Assembly (NCBI RefSeq): GCF_017571495.1
Contig: NZ_JAGETZ010000015.1
Location: forward strand, 121,489 to 185,488
Length of the DNA: 64,000 bases
Reading direction: 5' to 3'
Origin: Hymenobacter negativus
GTDB lineage: Bacteria; Bacteroidota; Bacteroidia; Cytophagales; Hymenobacteraceae
Shown piece by piece: positions 51,592 to 60,369 of the stretch (the first letter of the stretch is position 1; each line of letters begins with the position of its first letter). The notes below the pieces were generated by a model. The model was not told the DNA's origin, did not search any database, and saw only the letters and a program-made list of their open reading frames with translations. The position numbers and the translations under genes are program-made.

Positions 51592-52650
51592 CTATTGCCG
51601 CTCGCCTACCGAAACGGGGTAGGTACGGGCCCGGTCCACGAGCATAGGGTCGGCCACACTGATGCCATCATGCACGTTGTTGGGATTGAAAAACAGGGCC
51701 TTGTCTTCTGCCACCGTATTGGGGGCCATATTGCTCAGGGTCAATGTGCCCAACAGTACCCGTTTGCGGCTGTCGGGCCAAGCCACCGCAGGGTTTTCGA
51801 TGACATCTCCTGGCTCGGCCACTTGCGCATAGAGCTTGAAGACGATGGGCGCAGCCGCCACGCGTTGCTTAATCTCGGTTTGCAGATAGTTGGGGTTGGC
51901 TGTGCTGACTTGGGCTTTGCTGAGGAAATGCTCGCCTGCGTCGGGCACCAGCTGGTAGCGCACGAAATGCGTCTCCCCGGCCGTGTTGGTAAGCTTAAAG
52001 GCATTGACCCCGAAAAAGGAGAGCGTAGCCCAGCTGGTGCTCATCGGCTTTTGAGTGGTCAGGAAGGTTTTAGCAATGGGGTGCGTATTGAGGAATTGCC
52101 CCAGAGGAGCAGAATCGCCCCGCCCATTACTGCCAATAGCCTCCAGCAACGTCCGGAACTCGTCGGTGGTGGCCACCGGGAAGCCGTTGAAGCTGTGCAG
52201 TACGATATCGGTGGATTGATTATCGGGCAGCAGAAACTTGATGGCCGCGCCCCGGGGCCGGGAGGCCCCCACAGTGTCGGCAATGTCGGGGATGCCGGTG
52301 AAGTCCGAAAACCGCACCACCACGGCTTCGCCCTTGCCCTGCAAATGAGTGGCTCGCGTCAGGCGACTGGCCGATGCCGCAGGCAGGAAGCTGCCTTGGA
52401 GAATAATGCCTTTGGCGTGGACCGCCCGGGCGTGGTGCGCCCCAAACGCCGAGTTCAGCGCCTGCACCATCTGCACGGGTGAGGCCACCGTTTTCGACTC
52501 GACACCGGCGTTGCCGTCCTGCGCCCGGACCGTGAGCGCGAAACTGAGCGATAGCACCATCAGGGTCAGGGCGAATAAATGGCGCGAAGCATCCCTATCG
52601 GCTGCGAACTGGCAGTAAGGGGTGAGAAGGGTTGAGTCAAGCACTTTCAT
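51592..52650 (-). CDS. Catalase-family peroxidase (SrpA-like)
   Basis: The 352 aa product is a minimal catalase-fold protein with an N-terminal export segment (LFALTLMVLSLSFALTVRAQ). The heme-pocket His is in ARAVHAKGIILQGSF, then VVRFSDFTGIPDIADTVG, KFLLPDNQSTDIVLHSFNGF, and VEDPMLVDRARTYP-like ISVADPMLVDRARTYP near the end. SrpA-type enzymes are periplasmic heme peroxidases, about half the length of true catalases. It is 49 bp upstream of hemA. Confidence 0.87.
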   Translation of the reverse strand: MKVLDSTLLTPYCQFAADRDASRHLFALTLMVLSLSFALTVRAQDGNAGVESKTVASPVQMVQALNSAFGAHHARAVHAKGIILQGSFLPAASASRLTRATHLQGKGEAVVVRFSDFTGIPDIADTVGASRPRGAAIKFLLPDNQSTDIVLHSFNGFPVATTDEFRTLLEAIGSNGRGDSAPLGQFLNTHPIAKTFLTTQKPMSTSWATLSFFGVNAFKLTNTAGETHFVRYQLVPDAGEHFLSKAQVSTANPNYLQTEIKQRVAAAPIVFKLYAQVAEPGDVIENPAVAWPDSRKRVLLGTLTLSNMAPNTVAEDKALFFNPNNVHDGISVADPMLVDRARTYPVSVGERQ

Positions 52651-52776
52651 GACGTGGAGAAAAGAGTGATAAAAAGCCGATGTTCAAGGAATAGCCCGGG
52701 ATGCGCGCTGGGTTTCGCCCCGTGGTATTCCGGGTAGTAAGAGGAGTCCTGCGCACGGGGGCAGCAGGCCGATAAG

Positions 52777-53241
52777 TCAGTCCAGCACCGAGCCGCGCGC
52801 TCGGGGCCGTGTGCGCCAGGCATCAATGCTCCAGGCGTAGTCCGGGGCACTGGCCAGCAGCCCCGCAGCGCCAGCAGCAACCCACACCGAATAATTGAGC
52901 GCAGGCTTGGGGCCGAACGAAAGCGTCATGGCCAGCGCGAAAGCCAGCAGGAGCAAGCCCGTCCAGGCGGCGGCGCCCCGCGTGCCGGCTCCCAGCAGCA
53001 AGCAGCCGCCTAGCACCACTTCCAACACCGTAGCCAGGCCGGCTAGGGCGGGTGCCCAACTGAGCGGCGCGAAAGAATTGACCTGGGCCGTGTAAGTCAC
53101 AAAGTGGGCCCAGTCGCCCCAGGAAACGCGCGGCTCCCCCGGCGGTCCCCAGAGGCCCAACCGGTCGGCCACCGCCGAGAGGAGGGAGGTTCCCAAGGCC
53201 AAGCGGGCAAATAGAACAACCAAGCGCGGCTGGTTTTTCAT
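52777..53241 (-). CDS. DoxX-family membrane protein
   Basis: The ATG at 53241 (MKNQPRLVVLFARLALGTSL) gives a 154 aa protein with four hydrophobic helices, including LAGLATVLEVVLGGCLLLGA and AWTGLLLLAFALAMTLSF. This is the DoxX/DoxD-like pattern. DoxX proteins are inner-membrane subunits linked to quinone or thiol redox defence. A longer frame to 53349 lacks family features. The 126 bp gap before the catalase-family gene could hold a secondary promoter. Confidence 0.78.
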   Translation of the reverse strand: MKNQPRLVVLFARLALGTSLLSAVADRLGLWGPPGEPRVSWGDWAHFVTYTAQVNSFAPLSWAPALAGLATVLEVVLGGCLLLGAGTRGAAAWTGLLLLAFALAMTLSFGPKPALNYSVWVAAGAAGLLASAPDYAWSIDAWRTRPRARGSVLD

Positions 53242-53354
53242 GGCATAAAGGGGGAGTGAATAAAGCTGAGCCAGGATTGTTGAGCGGAGTGGGAACGCAA
53301 TTCCAGTGTATGGGCTGCCCTGGCGCCGCCCATATGCGATTGGTTTCACGCTTG

Positions 53355-54167
53355 CTATCGGGCCAGGCCTAGCAGCACGGCGCTCACTTGGTCAGGCAGC
53401 GATAGGAAAGGGCAGTGGCCGCTGGGCAGCGTGTAAGTTTTAGTGATGCCCGCTGCCGCGACCATGCGCTTTTGCAGGCGCAGGCCCACGGCCTGGTCTT
53501 GGGAGGTGTGCACGTAGTACTTATCAACTCGGCCGAAATTTGCCGCCGTCACCGTCACGGGGTTGGTGAAGGGAATGGCCGGTTCGGCGCGATAATTATC
53601 CGTGACCAGCTTTTGAACCGCAGCATTGCCATCCTGAATAAAGACAGGCAGCAGCCGGTCGGGCCGGATGCCGAGCGTGAGCTGGTCGGCCGAGGGCACC
53701 AGCGCCGCGCCCAGTTGCGAGGTGCTATCGGTGGAAGCCAAGGCCAGCAGCGACTGCCCATTAGCGGGTAAAAAGGCTCCGATGTACACCAGCTTGTCGA
53801 TGCGGTCCGGAATGCGCTCCGCCACGGCCGTCACCACCATGCCACCCAGGCTGTGGCCCACCAGAATTACGTGGCCGGGCTGCGCCGCAATGGCGGCCAC
53901 AACTTTGTCACGGTAAGAATCCAGCGTGAGGGTCGCGGGGGGCGTGGTATCGGCGCCGTGGCCGGGCAGTTCCACAACCACAACCCGCTGACCCTGCTGC
54001 ACCAGCTGCTGCTGCACCAGCTGCCAGGCGTAGGGCGCTTGCCAGGCTCCATGCACCAGCACAAAGGTTTTAGGTGGGGCTGCCGGGTCGGTTTTTTCGT
54101 CGGAGCAGGCTACCAAGGCGCACAGGAGTACGGCCGCCAGCAAGGCGGTAAATCGGAATGGTTTCAT
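53355..54167 (-). CDS. Alpha/beta hydrolase, lipoprotein
   Basis: The 270 aa product has a lipobox (AAVLLCALVACSDE) and an alpha/beta-hydrolase fold: FVLVHGAWQAPYAW, VELPGHGADTTPPAT, nucleophile elbow VGHSLGGMV, and the His in PSGHCPFLS. It resembles the salicylate-esterase/MhpC-type group. Lipid anchoring suggests action on small esters or lactones in the periplasm. It is the second gene of the run. Confidence 0.83.
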   Translation of the reverse strand: MKPFRFTALLAAVLLCALVACSDEKTDPAAPPKTFVLVHGAWQAPYAWQLVQQQLVQQGQRVVVVELPGHGADTTPPATLTLDSYRDKVVAAIAAQPGHVILVGHSLGGMVVTAVAERIPDRIDKLVYIGAFLPANGQSLLALASTDSTSQLGAALVPSADQLTLGIRPDRLLPVFIQDGNAAVQKLVTDNYRAEPAIPFTNPVTVTAANFGRVDKYYVHTSQDQAVGLRLQKRMVAAAGITKTYTLPSGHCPFLSLPDQVSAVLLGLAR

Positions 54168-54200
54168 GAGGCAAGGGGATAAGGGAAAAAGCCAGGACTG

Positions 54201-55031
54201 CTAGTGTCGGGTTGCCGCCAGCACGCCTGTCCCTGCTTCGGGGGCCGCGGTCAGCTGGGCCAGCCAGGTCAGGATGCACAAGGCATCTTCGCGCCAGCTA
54301 GCTTGGCCTAGCACGAAGTGGTTGCGGCCGGGTAGCTCCCGGTAGGCCGTGACGGAGCCCGCATGCTGGTAGCGCTTATAATTTGAGTAGTTCAGCGAAG
54401 CCGGAATGATGTGGTCGGTGCTGCCAGCCAGAAACAGTAGCGGGGCGTGGGGCTTCGTGAAGTCAATTCTGGCTGCCGCCGTTAGGCCATCCCGCGAGAT
54501 GTGCTTCGACTCAGGAACGACAAAGTCACGGTAGGCAGCACGCTGCTCAACCGGCGACATGCCGTTGGTGAAAGCGTATTGCCACTGCTTGAACGACATC
54601 AGGAAGCTTTCATTCACGGGCGTGAAGTAGCCCAGCGGCCCCCACACCGACCGATAAAAAGACCATTTGAAAGTAATAACGCCCTGCGGCGGCACGGAAT
54701 GGATAGCTACGCCCGCCGCGGCCAATTCCCGTTGCAGCAACAGTTGTGTGAGCAGGCCGCCCATGGAATGACCAATCAGAATGGGCTTCTCGGGCAGTTT
54801 GGCTACAATGTTTGCGTAGTAATCCGTTAGTTGGTTCAGGCGGATGGAGGCTACGCGAGCGTCGGGCTGCCGGCTGCGTAGGGTCAGCGCGGGCGCGTCT
54901 TTATAGGGCCAGGCCGGTACCAGACAGGTATAGCCATGTCCTTCAAAAAATGTTTTCCATTCGTGCCAGCATGTGCTGCTGACGAAGGCCCCGGTAATAA
55001 ACACGATGGTTTGGGAGGGACTGGGTTTCAT
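54201..55031 (-). CDS. Alpha/beta hydrolase
   Basis: The ATG at 55031 (MKPSPSQTIVFITGAFVSST) gives a 276 aa cytoplasmic hydrolase. It has nucleophile Ser in IGHSMGGLLTQL, the acidic residue near LFLAGSTDHIIPASL, and the His in ELPGRNHFVLG. It is the intact paralogue of the broken gene at 19210-20006. As first gene of the seven-gene run it lies just downstream of the histidine kinase. Substrate unknown. Confidence 0.83.
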   Translation of the reverse strand: MKPSPSQTIVFITGAFVSSTCWHEWKTFFEGHGYTCLVPAWPYKDAPALTLRSRQPDARVASIRLNQLTDYYANIVAKLPEKPILIGHSMGGLLTQLLLQRELAAAGVAIHSVPPQGVITFKWSFYRSVWGPLGYFTPVNESFLMSFKQWQYAFTNGMSPVEQRAAYRDFVVPESKHISRDGLTAAARIDFTKPHAPLLFLAGSTDHIIPASLNYSNYKRYQHAGSVTAYRELPGRNHFVLGQASWREDALCILTWLAQLTAAPEAGTGVLAATRH

Positions 55032-55085
55032 GGGGCCAGAAATAGGGTTGGTGAACAATTACGCTGGTATCACTGCCAAGTATTT

Positions 55086-55102
55086 GCAAAACCATGCCAC
55101 CT
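55086..55102 (-). promoter_or_regulatory. Imperfect -24/-12-like element
   Basis: On the minus strand, TGGCATGGTTTTGCA lies about 60 bp upstream of the first hydrolase of the run. It has the sigma-54 hallmarks TGGCA and TTGCA. The GG-GC spacing is 9 bp instead of the required 10, so it may be inactive or coincidental. Confidence 0.3.
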
Positions 55103-55262
55103 CCTTCGGTCCAATTTTGAGAAAATATGCTATTGTTTAAGTTATTGCCAATCAGATTATTGAAAATATAAATGCGTTTTTATCGGGACGTTATGGCTTC
55201 CAGCTTTTTTGGAGAAATCCGGAACGCTACAAATTATTGCGAGCTGCTTCGGCAATCCATTG

Positions 55263-57533
55263 CTAGGCGTGCGCCACCAGTTCCGTTTGGTCGAACTCCA
55301 GCCTGATGTGCACCCCACTGGTTCCCTCCACGAGCAAGCGGCCCCCTATTTGCTTGCTCAGGCCCTGAATGAGACTCAAACCGAGCGTACGAGACTGTGT
55401 AGGCTCAAATTCGGGCGCAAAGCCAACCCCGTCGTCTCTGACGGTGAGCTGGTAGCAGTGGGCTTGGGGTGCTTCCAATCCAACGTAGAGATTACCCGCC
55501 TGCCCGGCCGGGAAAGCATATTTAAGTGCATTGGTAATGGCCTCGTTTAAAATCAGGCCCAGGGGCACAGCCAGGGTTACATCCATCTCCAGAGGAGCCA
55601 CCGCCAGGTGCGTTTGCACGGACTCCTGGCAATTGAAAGAAGCCAGTAGGTGGTCGACGATTTCTTGGATGTAGGCCGCCATTGGCACACCGGCTAGGCG
55701 GTTGCTCTGGTAGAGTTTTTGGTGGATAAGGGCCATGGAATGTACGCGGTTGCGGCTTTCGCGCACGGCTGCGCGGGCCTCCCCGTCCTGCATGTATATG
55801 GACTGCGACCGCAGCAGGCTGCCTATGATTTGCAGGTTGTTTTTGACCCGGTGGTGAATCTCCTTTAGCATCCATTCTTTCTCTTCCAGCAGGCCGCTCT
55901 TTTCCGTCAGTACTTTTTCCAAGGTCTGGTTCTGGGCCGCAATTTCCTGCCGCTGGGATTCCAGCAGGCGGTTGCTCCGCTGCTTGAGGCGGTAGCGATT
56001 GTAGCCCAAACCCAAAACCACCGCCAGCATGAATACCCCCGCCAGGGAAGTGTTGCGTTGCCACTCGCGCTGCCGTAAGTTGGCCTGTTGCACCTGGTTC
56101 TGTTTGGTGAGCAAGGCCATGGCATGCTCCTTTTCCTTCATATCGTACAGGACTTGCAGGCCGGCGAGCTGCTTGCTTCGCTTTTCGTTGAACACAGAGT
56201 CCCGAAGCTGTTGGTAGCGCTGCTGATGACGAATGGCAGCAACATAGTTGCCCTGCGACGAATCAACCTTAAACAACAGGAGCAGCATGCGCTCGGTTGT
56301 ACTTGAATATGTTTCGCCCTTTTGGGCTGCCGCTTTGCCCAAACAGATTCGGGCTTTATCATACTGCCGGTTAATCAGGGCAATATTGGCGGCCCGCATG
56401 AAGGCCGTCAGCAACAACCCGCGACGGCTTATTAGTTTTCGATTGCTCTCTAGTGCGTTGATGAGCTGCGAATTGCATAATTCGGCTGGGCCTAACTGGT
56501 GGTTGGCTAAATATCCTCTCGCGAGCAGATTCAGCGAATCAATCCGGAAAGGGTCTTTAAGTGGATACTGCCGAAGCTTTTCCTGTGCCAGGCTTAAGGC
56601 CCGTTGGGGTTGATGCTGAGCAATCAGAACCTCTGTAATAAGGATTAAGGCATCGTTCACGCTGCTGGCATCTCGTGCCTTCTCAGCACGCAGGAGCACG
56701 TTGTTGTAATACGACAGCGCATCTGGGAACTGGTTGAGAACGCGGTACAGCGAACCCATCCGGCAATAGAAAAGGTTGAGGTCGGTGGTGTCGCGGGAGG
56801 CCAACGCGCTTTCTATGGCGGCCTGACCGTAGCGAAATGCTTCTTTATAGTCTCCTAAATTGCCGCTGGTCACGCTCAGCAAGTCGTAAGTGTAGTGGAG
56901 GCGGCGGTAGCCGATGGCGTGGTAGCGGGCCAGTACCTGCAGGAGCTCGGCGCGGGCCAGTCCGTCCTTCCCCTGCTGCAGGTGCAGGTCCGCAATGGTT
57001 TTGAGTGTGTAGGCGGCCCGCTCCCCATCGTTCAGGGTCTGGTACAGCGCCATTGCCCGCTCTAGGCTGGCAATTCTTTTTGGAAAGTCAGTTGCGGATA
57101 ACGTATAAGTTTCGCTCAGGTAATACCACCCGTCGGCTTCCAGACGGGCGTAGTGGAATTGGGTACTACTAGTCAGTCCCTGCAACAATAGCTTCTTCCC
57201 TTCAGCTGTTTTGCCAAGGCCCAGCCAGAAGTTGCCAAGCGTGTAGCTGCTGCGAATTTGCCCTTCCACATCCCGCAACTGCTGACTCAGCGTCTGCGCC
57301 TGCTGACGGTAGATTAACGCGCTGTCCAGGGGCGTCCCCAATCTCTGGTACTTGGCAATGAGGTCCTGGCTCAGAGCCAACAGCAGCGCCACCCGTTTCT
57401 TAGAAGGCGGCGTCTGCCACAGTTCCTGCCGCAAGCGGTGGGCAGCTGCGGCGGAAAGCGCCGGGTACAGCGGTTCGGCAGCGAGCACCCCGCTGGTCAG
57501 CAACAGGAGTAAAATGAGCAGGGCACGGGGCAT
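55263..57533 (-). CDS. TPR-containing histidine kinase (HisKA_2 type)
   Basis: The 756 aa product has a signal/anchor at the N-terminus, about eight TPR-like helical hairpins (residues 60-440) and a transmembrane helix (SLAGVFMLAVVLGLGYNRY). A coiled coil (LLESQRQEIAAQNQTLEKVL) leads to a HisKA_2 dimerization domain with phospho-His in KEIHHRVKNNLQIIGSLL. The ATPase follows (NEAITNALKYAF, VRDDGVGFAPE, LGLSLIQGLSKQIGGRL). It lies 64 bp downstream of the response regulator on the same strand and probably signals through it. Confidence 0.9.
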   Translation of the reverse strand: MPRALLILLLLLTSGVLAAEPLYPALSAAAAHRLRQELWQTPPSKKRVALLLALSQDLIAKYQRLGTPLDSALIYRQQAQTLSQQLRDVEGQIRSSYTLGNFWLGLGKTAEGKKLLLQGLTSSTQFHYARLEADGWYYLSETYTLSATDFPKRIASLERAMALYQTLNDGERAAYTLKTIADLHLQQGKDGLARAELLQVLARYHAIGYRRLHYTYDLLSVTSGNLGDYKEAFRYGQAAIESALASRDTTDLNLFYCRMGSLYRVLNQFPDALSYYNNVLLRAEKARDASSVNDALILITEVLIAQHQPQRALSLAQEKLRQYPLKDPFRIDSLNLLARGYLANHQLGPAELCNSQLINALESNRKLISRRGLLLTAFMRAANIALINRQYDKARICLGKAAAQKGETYSSTTERMLLLLFKVDSSQGNYVAAIRHQQRYQQLRDSVFNEKRSKQLAGLQVLYDMKEKEHAMALLTKQNQVQQANLRQREWQRNTSLAGVFMLAVVLGLGYNRYRLKQRSNRLLESQRQEIAAQNQTLEKVLTEKSGLLEEKEWMLKEIHHRVKNNLQIIGSLLRSQSIYMQDGEARAAVRESRNRVHSMALIHQKLYQSNRLAGVPMAAYIQEIVDHLLASFNCQESVQTHLAVAPLEMDVTLAVPLGLILNEAITNALKYAFPAGQAGNLYVGLEAPQAHCYQLTVRDDGVGFAPEFEPTQSRTLGLSLIQGLSKQIGGRLLVEGTSGVHIRLEFDQTELVAHA

Positions 57534-57597
57534 ATGAAAGCGGCTGCGAAAAACGGAGCGTATAAGCGAGCAGGGGGAGCCCCATGGTGGCTAAGGC

Positions 57598-59652
57598 TTA
57601 TGCCTCTGCTCCTGAAGAAGTAATCGTTTTGCGAATACCCAGCTTTTCCATGCGATATTCCAAGGTCGTCGGCTTGAGGTTCAACAGCTCGGCCGCCCCG
57701 CCGCTGCCCCGCACCCGGCCATTGCTTTTCATCAGCACGCTCAGGATATACTCGCGCTCAGTTTCCTGCTGCAGCTGCTTCACGTCGAGCAAGTCTTTGG
57801 GCGGCTGGGACGGTTTGACACCCATTCTTGTCGGGTTGGCTAGCGCATTGGCCTGGGCGGCTTCCGGATGGAAAAACGAATTGACCAGGGAACGGCCCAG
57901 TTCCAAGGGGCGCTGCCCATCGCTGACGATGATGGATTGCTCGATGATATTTTCCAGCTCTCGAATGTTGCCCGGCCAGGAGTAAGCCAGCAATTCGGCT
58001 AGCGCCCCGGGAGCCAGGCCCCGAAAGGGCTTGCCGATATTGCGAGCAGCCTTTTGGGCGAAGTAAGTAGCCAGGGCCAGGATGTCGCCCACCCGCTCGC
58101 GCAACGGCGGCAGTGGGAGTGGAAACACGGCCAATCGGAAGTAGAGGTCCATGCGAAAGCGTCCGGCTCGTACTTCTACTTCCAGCTCCCGGTTGGTGGC
58201 CACCAGCACCCGCACGTCGGTTTTAATGGGCGTGTTGCTACCCAGTCGCTCGATTTCCTTTTCCTGGAGCACGCGCAGCAGCTTGGCTTGCAGCTCTAGT
58301 GGCAACTCGCCGATTTCGTCCAGGAAGATGGTGCCGCCTTTGGCTAGCTCAAACTTGCCCACGCGCCGGTCGTGCGCACCCGTAAAAGCGCCCTTCTCGT
58401 GCCCGAACAGCTCCGACTCAATGAGCGTGGCTGGCAGTGCGGCGCAATTCAGCTTCACCAGAATCTTGTCGCGCCTAGCCGACAAGTTGTGAATCGCCCG
58501 CGCAAATAGCTCTTTGCCGGTGCCGCTTTCACCCAAAATCAGCACTGTGGTATCGGTGGGAGCCACCTGCGATACTTGGTTGAACACCCGTAGCAGCGCA
58601 GGACTGGTGCCGATAATTTCTTCGAAGTTGGCCGTGGTCTTCACCTCGTCCTGCAGGTAGGAATTCTCCCGGCGCAGTTGTTCGCTGAGCCGGGCCACTT
58701 CCTCAAACGCCAGGGTGCGCTCCAGCGTCAGGGCCACGGGCTGTTCCAGACGGTCGAGTAGGGCCAGGTGTCGGGTCCGGTAGGCGTCGGGCTGCTTGCT
58801 GAAGAACGAGAGGATGAAACGGTGGCCGGGCCCGACTACCACGGGCATGACCAGCGCCGACTCCATGTGCAGCGTTTTGGCAATGCCCTGAAGCAGGGGA
58901 TGTTGCCGGCACAGCTCCGCGTATGCTTCCTGACCGTAGCAACGGGCAAAGTCGTAGAACTGCTTGTCCAACTCCTGCAGCTGGGGCATGTGTACCGCCG
59001 ATAGGTTGATGAGCCGCAGAAAAGCTTCCTGGTCCAGGGTTTGGTACTCGTCGAACCCCGTGCGGTAGTAGCGGTGCGTGAACTGGCTGTCGCCGTGCTC
59101 ATAGCGCACGGCCATTAAATCGAAGGCAATATCTCCTTGGAGTAGAGCAGCTGTTTGCAACAGCTTCTCCGGCCAGGGCCGCGACTGGGCCAGGGCTTCG
59201 GTAAGGGAAATTTGTAGAGTCTTTTCTTTGCGCAGCTGCACCTCCACGCCGTGCGCGTGCCGGTAGCGCCCAATTTCGAGGGCCGTGAGCACGTCCTTTT
59301 CCCGGAAGGGCTTCACAATATAGCCGCTGGGCTGGGTGGCTTTCACAGCTTCGAGCACACTGGGGCTGTCGTTGGCCGAAATGTAAATGAAGGGAATACC
59401 TTCCTCTTCCAAGGTGACGGCCAAATCGATGCCGGTGGCCTTGCCCTTTAAATAGATATCGAGCAGGACTATGTCGGGGCGCTGCCGGGCTAGTAGTTGC
59501 CGGGCTTCGGCGACTGAGTCGGCAATTCCTTGCACGCCGTAGCCCGACTCGAGCAGCAGCAAACGCAAGTCATTTGCAATAACGTACTCGTCCTCCACCA
59601 CCAAGACGTTGCAAGTAGAAGGCGCAGGGCGCAGAGCAGCGGGCGGGTGCAT
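57598..59652 (-). CDS. Sigma-54-dependent response regulator (REC-GAF-like-AAA+-HTH)
   Basis: The ATG at 59652 gives a 684 aa protein. The receiver domain has phospho-Asp65 (DIVLLDIYLKG) and the Lys in GYIVKPFRE. A GAF-like region spans about 145-320. The AAA+ domain has Walker A GESGTGKELFARAI, the sigma-54 loop GAFTGA (HEKGAFTGAHDRR), Walker B GGTIFLDEIGELP and RMDLYFRL. A Fis-type HTH follows at the end (AAELLNLKPTTLEYRMEKLG). It activates sigma-54 RNA polymerase. With the kinase next to it, the seven-gene run downstream is the likely target. Confidence 0.92.
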   Translation of the reverse strand: MHPPAALRPAPSTCNVLVVEDEYVIANDLRLLLLESGYGVQGIADSVAEARQLLARQRPDIVLLDIYLKGKATGIDLAVTLEEEGIPFIYISANDSPSVLEAVKATQPSGYIVKPFREKDVLTALEIGRYRHAHGVEVQLRKEKTLQISLTEALAQSRPWPEKLLQTAALLQGDIAFDLMAVRYEHGDSQFTHRYYRTGFDEYQTLDQEAFLRLINLSAVHMPQLQELDKQFYDFARCYGQEAYAELCRQHPLLQGIAKTLHMESALVMPVVVGPGHRFILSFFSKQPDAYRTRHLALLDRLEQPVALTLERTLAFEEVARLSEQLRRENSYLQDEVKTTANFEEIIGTSPALLRVFNQVSQVAPTDTTVLILGESGTGKELFARAIHNLSARRDKILVKLNCAALPATLIESELFGHEKGAFTGAHDRRVGKFELAKGGTIFLDEIGELPLELQAKLLRVLQEKEIERLGSNTPIKTDVRVLVATNRELEVEVRAGRFRMDLYFRLAVFPLPLPPLRERVGDILALATYFAQKAARNIGKPFRGLAPGALAELLAYSWPGNIRELENIIEQSIIVSDGQRPLELGRSLVNSFFHPEAAQANALANPTRMGVKPSQPPKDLLDVKQLQQETEREYILSVLMKSNGRVRGSGGAAELLNLKPTTLEYRMEKLGIRKTITSSGAEA

Positions 59653-60066
59653 AGAATAGGAATAGCGAGGAAAGCCAAATGGCCATGGGCACAAGCTGAC
59701 GCCTTATCAAATATAGGTTTTCTTTGGCGGAACAGCGCCTCAGCGTCTTGATTATCAACACGGCCGTCAACCTTTGCGCTATGTAGAATCATGCCATGGT
59801 TCCTTTGGACAAGTTGGGGTCGATACAAATGGGAAATGCATGTCCTCAGTTACCATCAGCCCGGTCTGGAGAGCATAACTTCGGAGGCTGATGAATTTGA
59901 AGCCTCCAGAATTTTTGGATAACCCCAAATAAGGCTAGTTATTTTGGAGATACCCAAAGCAACGGAAAGCAATAAGAATCAGCTTCGAAAGAACTGTTCT
60001 TTTGACTGCTGCTAGAGTTCCTCAGCGGCGTATCGCAAATGCCCCTCTCGGGGTTAACCCCCCACT
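59653..60066. other. Intergenic region upstream of the response regulator
   Basis: This 414 bp region contains a small hairpin at 59883-59907 (GGAGGCT/AGCCTCC) followed by T residues. No clear promoter box was identified for the response-regulator gene. Confidence 0.4.
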
Positions 60067-60336
60067 GTGCACCTGGAATCATTGTCCGACCCGCAATTCA
60101 ACCGTGCCTGGGCGGTACTCGCGAGCGGAGTATTGCTGCCCAGAGCATATTGGGTAGAACGCATATTACCCGCTAACAGGCGCTGGTGGAAGCATATGTT
60201 CACTCACGGCATTAGGCTGCCTGTGCAGAAAGCGAAACATTATCAATTCTTCTGGGATGGCAGCAAAAAACAATGGGACGCCATCCAACAACTTCGAATC
60301 CCGCTCGCAAACCACGTCCCAGCTATGTCAGGATAA
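60067..60336 (+). CDS. Possible small hypothetical protein
   Basis: A GTG at 60067 begins an 89 aa frame rich in Trp, His and Lys (RWWKHMFTHGIRLP, HYQFFWDGSKKQWDA) converging on the GH65 gene. The composition is protein-like, but no family or ribosome-binding site is recognised. Confidence 0.35.
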   Translation: MHLESLSDPQFNRAWAVLASGVLLPRAYWVERILPANRRWWKHMFTHGIRLPVQKAKHYQFFWDGSKKQWDAIQQLRIPLANHVPAMSG

Positions 60337-60369
60337 ACTAGGTTACTTCAGCCTTTTAGGTATGCTGAC

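Noticed and set aside
55086..55102. Definite sigma-54 promoter upstream of the hydrolase
   Set aside because: The -24/-12 spacing is one base short, so I list it only as an imperfect element.
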